DNA from: Verrucomicrobiota bacterium
Lineage (GTDB): Bacteria > Verrucomicrobiota > Verrucomicrobiia > Limisphaerales > UBA1100
Assembly (NCBI GenBank): GCA_015660155.1
Contig: DQLO01000068.1
Coordinates: forward strand, 1-5,234
DNA: 5,234 nt
Reading direction: 5' to 3'
Shown: in pieces, positions 1 through 5,234 of the stretch
Numbering within the stretch: position 1 is the first letter of the stretch
How the letters are laid out: the number at the start of each line of letters is the position of its first letter
Notes under the pieces: generated by a model
Database searches by the model: none
The model's input: only the letters and a program-made list of their open reading frames with translations
Told to the model about the DNA's origin: nothing
Program-made: the position numbers and the translations under genes

Positions 1-672
1 AAAGCGGGAGCCAAGGTGGCCATGAATTACTTCAACAACGAGGAGCGTGCCGCCAAGGCGTTTGCGGAGTTTGAAGCAGCCGGTTGTGAGGGCGCAATGA
101 TCCGCGCCAATGTCACTGACGAGGATGAGGTGAACCGATTGGTGAGCGAGGCCTCGGAGAAACTTGGCCCAATCGATATCGTGGTACTTAACGCGACGCC
201 GGATCAGCCGCAAAAATCCATTGAGGAATACGACTGGGATTTTTACCAGAGCATGCTCGATTTCTTCATCAAGAGCCCGTACCTCGTCACGCGCGCGGTG
301 TTGCCGCACATGAAGGAGCAAAAGTGGGGCCGCATTATCAACATCGGCTCGGAGACATTTCATCTGGGTGTGAAACCCTTCACCGCCTACGTCGCCGCCA
401 AGGGCGGCCAGAACGGATTCAACCGCAGCCTCGCCCACGAGCTGGCCGAATGGAACATCACCGTGAACATGATTGCGCCGGGCTGGATTCCCGTGGAACG
501 CCATGAAAATGATCCGCAGGAACTTAAAGATGGCTACCTCGCGAGCATCCCCATGGGCCGCTGGGGCGTGCCGCAGGATTTGGATGGGACACTCGTTTAT
601 CTGGCCAGCGAGGCCTCAGGATTTGTCACCGGCCAGAACATCCACGTGAACGGCGGCACCACGGTGCATTAG
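1..672 (+). CDS. SDR family NAD(P)-dependent oxidoreductase, 5'-partial
   Basis: A classical short-chain dehydrogenase/reductase (FabG-like), expected to be a cytoplasmic NAD(P)H-dependent alcohol/ketone oxidoreductase; the substrate cannot be read from sequence. The reading frame is open from base 1 (K-A-G-A-K-V-A-M-N-Y), which matches the second beta strand of the Rossmann fold. The TGxxxGxG cofactor loop and true start therefore lie upstream, and the GTG at 16 is not a credible start. Counting that GTG as residue 1: an LNAT motif at 58-61 stands where NNAG is usual, Ser112, Tyr125 and Lys129 form the YxxxK active site with normal Ser-to-Tyr spacing of 13, NMIAPGW lies at 151-157, and the C-terminal VTGQNIHVNGG block at 204-214 is typical. 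Oddity: the position of the fourth catalytic residue (Asn, 28 residues before the Ser) is Phe84. The stop is 5 bases before the kinase gene, suggesting co-transcription. The family call is firm; the specific activity is unknown. Confidence 0.93.
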   Translation, partial: KAGAKVAMNYFNNEERAAKAFAEFEAAGCEGAMIRANVTDEDEVNRLVSEASEKLGPIDIVVLNATPDQPQKSIEEYDWDFYQSMLDFFIKSPYLVTRAVLPHMKEQKWGRIINIGSETFHLGVKPFTAYVAAKGGQNGFNRSLAHELAEWNITVNMIAPGWIPVERHENDPQELKDGYLASIPMGRWGVPQDLDGTLVYLASEASGFVTGQNIHVNGGTTVH

Positions 673-677
673 CCGCG

Positions 678-1595
678 ATGGCTGGCACATTCACCATCGT
701 CGGCTTGGGCGAAGCGGTGTTCGATATATTCCCCGAACGGCAAGTCCTCGGCGGCACCTCACTCAATGTTGCTGTGCAAGCGCATCAACTCCTCGCTCCC
801 CTCGGTGGCCGCGGCGTGTTGCTCAGCCGAATTGGCAGCGACGAATTGGGCGAACGATTGCAAACAGAATTTCGTGAACGCGAGTTGCCGCTGGACTTCG
901 TGCAAATCGATGACACCAAACCCACCGGCCAAGTGCTCGTGAGTTTTGTCGACGACGCGCCGAGCTACGAAATCGTGATGGACACCGCGTGGGATCATCT
1001 GCAATTCACCGAACACGAAGCCGCCCTTGCGCGCGCGTGCGATGCCGTAAGCTTCGGTAGCCTGAGCCAGCGGCACCCCGTCGCGCACGCCGCCACCCAA
1101 GCCTTCCTCGCCGAAGCCAAGCACGCGCTCAAGATTTTCGACGTCAACCTCCGCATGGATTTGTTCACCCCCGAAATCCTCGACCAAGGCTGCCGTGCCG
1201 CCGACCTCGTGAAACTCAACGACGAAGAAATCGCCACCGTCGCCAATCAACTCGGTTTGCCCGAAGGCAACGCCCGTGCCCACGCCGAAGCCCTTCGCGA
1301 AAAATACAACCTCGAAGCTGTAATCCTCACCCGCGGCGAACAAGGCACCACCGCCTTCACCGCCCAAGGCTGGCACGAAGGTGCGACCGCCAGTTTCCCC
1401 TCCGCCCCAAACGCCGACCCCGTAGGCGCCGGCGACGCCTGCACCGCTGCCCTTCTAACCGCCCGCCTCCTCGGCCGCGATTGGCAATCCACCCTCAACC
1501 TCGCCAACCACCACGCCGCGTACGTTGCCAGCCAACCCGGCGCCACCCCGGTTTTGCCAATGGAAATCTGGGCCAAATACGGGTTGGATAAATGA
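678..1595 (+). CDS. PfkB family carbohydrate kinase (fructokinase-like)
   Basis: A 305-residue ribokinase/PfkB-fold kinase, normal length for the family, predicted to phosphorylate a sugar or sugar acid with ATP in the cytoplasm. Visible signatures: the N-terminal strand VGLGEAVFDIFP (8-19); the substrate-side Gly-Gly at 25-26 followed by SLNVA (28-32); SRIGSDELGERL (50-61); YEIVMDTAWD (97-106); FDVNLR (154-159); VKLNDEE (178-184); LTRGEQG (217-223); and the second PfkB signature DPVGAGDACTAALL (247-260), with anion-hole GAGD and catalytic base Asp253. The FDVNLR...VKLNDEE pattern resembles bacterial fructokinase-like kinases more than ribokinase or adenosine kinase, but KDG kinase or another sugar kinase remains possible. 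Minor oddities are Pro-Val for the usual Thr-x before GAGD and Cys255 where Phe is common. The ATG lies 5 bases after the SDR stop with no clear Shine-Dalgarno, so translational coupling is plausible. The second half is strongly biased to C-ending codons. Confidence 0.93.
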   Translation: MAGTFTIVGLGEAVFDIFPERQVLGGTSLNVAVQAHQLLAPLGGRGVLLSRIGSDELGERLQTEFRERELPLDFVQIDDTKPTGQVLVSFVDDAPSYEIVMDTAWDHLQFTEHEAALARACDAVSFGSLSQRHPVAHAATQAFLAEAKHALKIFDVNLRMDLFTPEILDQGCRAADLVKLNDEEIATVANQLGLPEGNARAHAEALREKYNLEAVILTRGEQGTTAFTAQGWHEGATASFPSAPNADPVGAGDACTAALLTARLLGRDWQSTLNLANHHAAYVASQPGATPVLPMEIWAKYGLDK

Positions 1596-1624
1596 TTGAG
1601 CAGCAGGGATTGTGCGTCTATGAT
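1596..1624 (+). promoter_or_regulatory. Candidate sigma70-type promoter ahead of the cytochrome/DUF1549 gene
   Basis: TTGAGC (1596-1601) and TATGAT (1619-1624) are separated by 17 bases, the optimal spacing; they match the TTGACA/TATAAT consensus at 4 of 6 and 5 of 6 positions. Initiation would fall near 1631, giving a leader of about 20 bases to the ATG at 1652. This would let the exported pair be transcribed apart from the SDR-kinase pair. It rests on consensus matching alone; such matches occur by chance, and promoter preferences in PVC bacteria are poorly known. Confidence 0.38.
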
Positions 1625-1634
1625 TTCGGCGTTC

Positions 1635-1645
1635 AGCACAGTGCT
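1635..1645. repeat. Short perfect inverted repeat AGCAC-A-GTGCT
   Basis: Two 5-base arms flank a single central base, just downstream of the candidate promoter and 6 bases before the proposed start codon at 1652. The position would suit a small operator or a weak hairpin in the leader, but the arms do not extend further and an 11-base palindrome is easily a chance event. There is no T-run after it, so it is not a terminator. Confidence 0.25.
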
Positions 1646-1651
1646 TTGATT

Positions 1652-4591
1652 ATGATGAAAACGACACGTTGGTTTTTTCTTTTCTCGATTCTCCCGGTCG
1701 CGAATGCGTTGGCGGCGGAAGCGTTGCCGGCGACGGTGGATTACAATCGCGACATCAAGCCCATTCTCTCGAACAACTGCTACGCGTGCCATGGGCCGGA
1801 TGCGAAGCAGGTGAAGGGGGGGTTGCGGTTGGATTCGTTTGAGACAGCAACACGGGAACTCAAATCGGGCGAGCGGGCGATTGTGCCGAAGGATTTGGTG
1901 GAGAGCGCGCTGGTGTATCGCATCACGGCGAAGGACGTGGACGAGCGCATGCCGCCGGCGGACTCGATTAAGAAACTCACGGCTCGCCAAATTGCGCTGT
2001 TGAAAAAATGGGTGGGACAGGGCGGCGAATACGCGAAGCACTGGGCGTATGTGGCGCCGAAAAAGATCGCCGCGCCAAAGGCGATTCAAACGGGCTTCAC
2101 GCAAAACGACATCGATCATTTCACCCTCGCGCGAATGAAGGCCAAGGGCTTCGCGCCGGCGAAGGCGACGGATCGGAGGGGGTTGATTCGACGGTTGTCG
2201 TTTGATCTCACGGGGCTGCCGCCGACGTGGGCGCAGGTGCAGGCGTTTGTGAATGACAAGTCGCCGAACGCTTACGAAAAGCTGGTGGACCGATTGATAG
2301 CGAGCCCGCAGTACGGCGAGCGGATGGCGGTGTTTTGGCTGGATCAAGTGCGCTATGCGGACACGATCGGTTATCACTCGGACAACCACGAGACGAAGCC
2401 GCTCTATCGCGAATACGTCATCAACGCTTTCAACAACAACAAGCGGTTTGACCAATTCACGCGCGAGCAAATCGCCGGTGATCTTTTGAAAAACCGCACC
2501 GGCACGCAGCTCATTGCCTCGGGCTACAACCGGCTGAACATGAACACCCGCGAAGGCGGCGCGCAGCCGAAGGAGTACACGGCAAAATATCTCGCCGACC
2601 GCGTGCGCAATGCGTCCACAGTTTGGATGGCCAGCACGCTCGGTTGCTCGGAATGTCACGACCACAAGTTTGACCCGTTTTCGACGAAGGATTTTTACAG
2701 CTTCGGCGCGTTTTTTGCCGACCTGCAGGAAACACCCGTGGGCGCGCAGAAGGTTACAAAGGTGCCGTTGCCGCGTGATGAGAAAATGCTCGCCACCCTC
2801 GAGGCCGCCATCGCGGTGTTGACCCAGCAACTTGAGGGCACGGACGTTTCCGCCGGCCAAGCCAAATGGGAGGTTGCCCAAAAAGCGGCCGCCGCCAATA
2901 GCGTGGCGCTTTCGCCGTGGCATCGCATCGGGCCCTTCGGCGCGCCGAACTTTGATCAGGCGCACGCGAAGTCGTTCGTGAACGAAGCAGCCGTGGATCT
3001 GAAAAAGGCGCACGGTAAATTGAAGTGGGCTGAGGCGAAAAATCTGGTCGACGGCAAGGTGCATACTTTGACCGGCGCGAACAGCGCGCATTATTTTTAT
3101 CGCACCATTCAATCCGGCTCGGCGCGGCCGCTTGAGCTTTCGCTGGGCAGTGATGATAGCTTTCGCATTTGGCTCAACGGCAAACTGGTCGCCGACAAAA
3201 AAATCAGCCGCGGCGTGGCGCCGGATCAAGACAAGGTGAAGGTGAATCTCGTGACCGGCGAAAACCAGCTGCTGCTCAAGGTGGCTAATGGCACCGGCGG
3301 CTACGGTTTTTATTTCAAGGCACAACAGGTGACGCTGTCCGGCGCGGTGGTGACCGCGCTGAAAATTGCTGCCGCCAAACGCACGCCCGCGCACAAGGCG
3401 GCGATTGCCGCGCACTACCGCACCCTCGCCCCGGAGCTGGCCGTCATTCGCCAAAAAATTTCCGGCAAAAACGCCGAGAAGACGGCAGCCATCAACGCCA
3501 ACCCCACCTCGCTCGTTTCAGTTTCCATGGCCAAGCCGCGCATGGTGCGTGTGCTGCCGCGCGGCAATTGGCTCGATGACTCTGGCGAAATCGTGCAACC
3601 GGCTGTGCCGAATTATCTGCAATTGGGCAAAGCCGCGAAGGGGCGCGCCTCGCGCCAAGATTTGGCGAACTGGATTACCGCGCGCAACAATCCGCTCACC
3701 GCGCGCGTGATGGTGAACCGCTTGTGGGCGATGTTCCACGGGCGCGGCATTGCGATGCCGCTGGATGATTTCGGTTCGCAAGGCACGCCGCCCACGCATC
3801 CGGCGTTGCTCGATTGGCTGGCGATTGAATTTATGGATAAAGGTTGGGACATAAAACACATAGTCAAACTGATGGTCACCAGCGGCACATACCGGCAAAC
3901 CTCCGTCGCCAGCAAAGCCGGAATGGAAACCGATCCGTACAATTTCTGGCTCGCCCGCCAAGGTCGTTGGCGGCTTGAGGCCGAGATGGTGCGCGACAAC
4001 GCGCTCGCCATCAGCGGCTTGCTCGTGAAAACCATCGGCGGCCCCAGCGTGAAGCCCTATCAACCCGCCGGCTACTGGGCGCACCTGAATTTTCCGAAAC
4101 GCAGTTGGAAAGCCGACGTCGGCGATGCGCTGTATCGGCGCGGGATGTACACTTATTTATGCCGCACATTTATGCACCCCAGCCTCGCCGCCTTTGATGC
4201 CCCCAGCCGCGAGGAATGCACCGTCGAACGCGTCCGCTCCAACACCCCGCAACAAGCGCTCGTATTATTAAACGACCCCACCTACGTCGAAACCGCCCGC
4301 ATCTTCGCCGAACGAATCCTGCGCGAAAGCGGCAAGGACGTGAAAACCCGCATCACCTTTGCCTATCAACAAGCGCTGCATCGAAACCCCAATGCAAAAG
4401 AGTTGGCCCTGCTCATCCCACTCGCCGCGAAACATTTGAAGCAATACAAAGCCGACAACGCCGCCGCGGCCGCCGTGCTGAAAGTCGGTGCCAAGCCCGC
4501 CGATGCGAAATTGGACAAAGCCGAACTCGCCGCGTGGACATCGATTGCACGGGTGGTTTTGAATCTTCACGAAAACATTACGCGGAACTGA
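1652..4591 (+). CDS. Exported planctomycete-type cytochrome c / DUF1549 / DUF1553 protein
   Basis: A 979-residue exported protein of the PSCyt1-DUF1549-DUF1553 family, common in Planctomycetota and Verrucomicrobiota; its function is not established. The frame stays open back to an ATG at 1592 that overlaps the kinase stop (ATGA), but I place the start at 1652 (or the adjacent ATG at 1655). There MMKTTRWFFLFSILPVANALAA forms a good Sec signal peptide, cleaved near residue 21 or 22. Domains, numbered from 1652: cytochrome c-like PSCyt1 about 30-110, with heme motif CYACH (43-47), KGGLRLD (55-61) and RMPP whose Met100 is the likely distal heme ligand; DUF1549 about 154-360, including a second CxxCH in CSECHDHKFDP (332-342); a helical stretch about 375-395; an inserted beta-sandwich about 421-565; a second helical stretch about 570-615; and DUF1553 about 620-965, with NNPLTARVMVNRLW (679-692), GGPSVKPYQPAGYW (796-809) and SNTPQQALVLLNDPTYVE (863-880). 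No C-terminal membrane anchor is seen. It is followed after one base by its usual partner, DUF1501. Confidence 0.94.
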   Translation: MMKTTRWFFLFSILPVANALAAEALPATVDYNRDIKPILSNNCYACHGPDAKQVKGGLRLDSFETATRELKSGERAIVPKDLVESALVYRITAKDVDERMPPADSIKKLTARQIALLKKWVGQGGEYAKHWAYVAPKKIAAPKAIQTGFTQNDIDHFTLARMKAKGFAPAKATDRRGLIRRLSFDLTGLPPTWAQVQAFVNDKSPNAYEKLVDRLIASPQYGERMAVFWLDQVRYADTIGYHSDNHETKPLYREYVINAFNNNKRFDQFTREQIAGDLLKNRTGTQLIASGYNRLNMNTREGGAQPKEYTAKYLADRVRNASTVWMASTLGCSECHDHKFDPFSTKDFYSFGAFFADLQETPVGAQKVTKVPLPRDEKMLATLEAAIAVLTQQLEGTDVSAGQAKWEVAQKAAAANSVALSPWHRIGPFGAPNFDQAHAKSFVNEAAVDLKKAHGKLKWAEAKNLVDGKVHTLTGANSAHYFYRTIQSGSARPLELSLGSDDSFRIWLNGKLVADKKISRGVAPDQDKVKVNLVTGENQLLLKVANGTGGYGFYFKAQQVTLSGAVVTALKIAAAKRTPAHKAAIAAHYRTLAPELAVIRQKISGKNAEKTAAINANPTSLVSVSMAKPRMVRVLPRGNWLDDSGEIVQPAVPNYLQLGKAAKGRASRQDLANWITARNNPLTARVMVNRLWAMFHGRGIAMPLDDFGSQGTPPTHPALLDWLAIEFMDKGWDIKHIVKLMVTSGTYRQTSVASKAGMETDPYNFWLARQGRWRLEAEMVRDNALAISGLLVKTIGGPSVKPYQPAGYWAHLNFPKRSWKADVGDALYRRGMYTYLCRTFMHPSLAAFDAPSREECTVERVRSNTPQQALVLLNDPTYVETARIFAERILRESGKDVKTRITFAYQQALHRNPNAKELALLIPLAAKHLKQYKADNAAAAAVLKVGAKPADAKLDKAELAAWTSIARVVLNLHENITRN
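1816..1822 (+). repeat. Seven-G homopolymer in the cytochrome domain
   Basis: A run of seven G encodes the end of Lys and the two Gly of the conserved KGGLRLD motif, just after the heme site. The frame is intact. It could be a slippage site in replication or a sequencing-error hot spot; nothing shows that it varies. Confidence 0.5.
2912..3346 (+). other. Inserted beta-sandwich (carbohydrate-binding-like) domain coding segment
   Basis: This segment encodes about residues 421-565 of the cytochrome/DUF1549/DUF1553 protein (numbered from 1652). It starts with PWHRIGPFG, continues through YFYRTI, and has the block LGSDDSFRIWLNGKLVAD, then VKVNLVTGENQLLLKVAN and GGYGFYF. The alternating hydrophobic strands and the GSDD..WLNG...GEN.LLLKV pattern resemble galactose-binding or PA14-like beta-sandwich modules attached to secreted carbohydrate-active proteins. 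Helix-rich, charged linkers precede and follow it, so it may be presented on a helical hairpin. The fold is inferred by eye; ligand binding is a guess. Confidence 0.6.
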
Positions 4592-4592
4592 C

Positions 4593-5234
4593 ATGAACAA
4601 CATTCAACTTTTCAACACCGACGTCAGCCGTCGCGCCTTCCTCGGCCGCGCGGGCCTTGGCTCCATGGGCCTCGCTTCATTGCTGCAAGCTGCCGATCGC
4701 CCGCAGATTGACAAGTGGCCCGGCGTCCTCGAGCAGTTGCATCATAAGCCGAAGATCAAACGCGTGATTCATCTTTGCATGGCGGGGGGGGCGAGTCATT
4801 TGGAGACGCTCGATTACAAGCCGAAGCTGCGGGAGATGCACGGCAAGCCGATGCCCAAGAGCATCACGGATGGGCAGCCGATTGCGCAATTGCAGGGCAA
4901 GCGTAACAACCTCACGTGCCTCGGGCCGCAGCACGATTTTGAAAAGTTCGGCAAATCGGGGCAGCACATTTGTAAGCTGTTCCCGCACATCGGCAGCGTG
5001 GCGGATGACCTCGCGATCATTCGGTCGATGACGACGGACGCCATCAATCACGATCCGGCGCACACGTTGATGAATACCGGCACGACCATTTCCGGTCGGC
5101 CCAGTATGGGGTCGTGGATGCTTTATGGGCTGGGCTCGGAGACGGAAAATCTGCCGGGCTATTGCGTGCTCATCTCGCGCGGAGGCGGGCAGGATCAGCC
5201 GGTGGCCGCGCGCCAGTGGCATGCGGGATTTTTG
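4593..5234 (+). CDS. Tat-exported DUF1501 protein, 3'-partial
   Basis: The first 214 residues of a DUF1501 family protein; the frame is still open at the window end, and full-length members are usually about twice this long. The family is related to the alkaline phosphatase/sulfatase superfamily by fold, but its activity is unknown. A twin-arginine signal SRRAFLG (12-18) leads into a weakly hydrophobic GLGSMGLASLL stretch, indicating export of a folded, perhaps metal-bound protein. Family hallmarks are CMAGGASHLETLDYKPKL (62-79), the GQPIAQLQGK block (94-103), LFPHIGSVADDLAIIRSM (129-146), AINHDPAHTLMNTG (150-163), GRPSMGSWMLYGLGSE (168-183) and SRGGGQDQPVAARQWHAGF (195-213). The ATG follows the upstream stop by one base; a weak GGA six bases ahead may act as ribosome site, and coupling to the upstream gene is likely. 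Pairing with a DUF1549/DUF1553 gene is the usual arrangement in PVC genomes. The family call is firm; the role is not. Confidence 0.95.
   Translation, partial: MNNIQLFNTDVSRRAFLGRAGLGSMGLASLLQAADRPQIDKWPGVLEQLHHKPKIKRVIHLCMAGGASHLETLDYKPKLREMHGKPMPKSITDGQPIAQLQGKRNNLTCLGPQHDFEKFGKSGQHICKLFPHIGSVADDLAIIRSMTTDAINHDPAHTLMNTGTTISGRPSMGSWMLYGLGSETENLPGYCVLISRGGGQDQPVAARQWHAGFL
4784..4791 (+). repeat. Eight-G homopolymer in the DUF1501 gene
   Basis: Eight consecutive G encode the Gly-Gly of the conserved MAGGASH motif and the first base of the next Ala. The frame is intact across it. A gain or loss of one G would remove nearly the whole protein, so this is a possible slippage site or an assembly-error risk. 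No evidence of variation is visible in a single sequence. Confidence 0.55.

Noticed and set aside
16..18. GTG as start codon of the SDR gene
   Set aside because: The frame is open upstream to base 1 and reads as SDR sequence; starting here would remove the first strand and cofactor loop of the Rossmann fold.
759..1376. A 205-codon - strand open frame over the sugar kinase
   Set aside because: It is antisense to a well-conserved PfkB gene and its Gly/Phe/Val-rich product matches no family I know.
1247..3454. A 735-codon open frame on the - strand spanning parts of two genes
   Set aside because: It lies antisense to two genes with clear family motifs and yields an Arg/His-rich, pattern-poor protein with no recognisable domain. 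GC-rich, codon-biased genes often leave such long antisense frames.
4560..4610. Terminator or promoter between the cytochrome gene and the DUF1501 gene
   Set aside because: The genes are separated by one base, and I see no hairpin with a T-run nor a well-spaced -35/-10 pair there.
4677..5222. A 181-codon - strand open frame over the DUF1501 gene
   Set aside because: The + strand frame carries continuous DUF1501 motifs across the same bases, and the antisense product is rich in Arg and His without a recognisable motif.
1..5234. Mobile element, CRISPR array, tRNA or rRNA
   Set aside because: I found no regularly spaced repeats, no terminal inverted repeats or transposase motifs, and no tRNA-like cloverleaf; coding sequence fills nearly all of the window.

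Overview
The window carries four genes, all on the + strand and almost without gaps. They are a short-chain dehydrogenase/reductase (5' end cut by the window edge), a PfkB-type sugar kinase, a large exported planctomycete-type cytochrome c/DUF1549/DUF1553 protein, and the start of a Tat-exported DUF1501 protein (3' end cut). I see no RNA genes, CRISPR array, insertion sequence, integrase or convincing terminator. No stretch over about 60 bases lacks a gene.

The DUF1549/DUF1553 plus DUF1501 pair is a hallmark of the PVC superphylum, where it occurs in many copies per genome. A Verrucomicrobiota or Planctomycetota bacterium is therefore the most likely source. GC-rich coding sequence, weak or absent Shine-Dalgarno sites and a Sec or Tat signal on each of the last two proteins fit this. 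The exact phylum cannot be settled from this window.

Layout: 1-672 is the SDR oxidoreductase. 678-1595 is the sugar kinase, 5 bases after the SDR stop. 1596-1651 is a short gap with a plausible sigma70-type promoter and a small inverted repeat. 1652-4591 is the cytochrome/DUF1549/DUF1553 protein. 4593 to the window end is the DUF1501 protein, starting one base after the previous stop.

Functionally the window splits in two. The first pair looks cytoplasmic and suits sugar or sugar-acid metabolism (one NAD(P)-dependent redox step, one ATP-dependent phosphorylation). The second pair is exported and is probably a functional unit, given how regularly the two families are paired, but its biochemistry is not established. 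A role in polysaccharide or sugar breakdown would link the halves, but that is inference. Points worth a second look are the SDR's missing catalytic Asn, a beta-sandwich domain inserted between DUF1549 and DUF1553, a second CxxCH motif, G-tracts at conserved Gly-Gly codons, and a sharp alternation in synonymous codon choice along the window.
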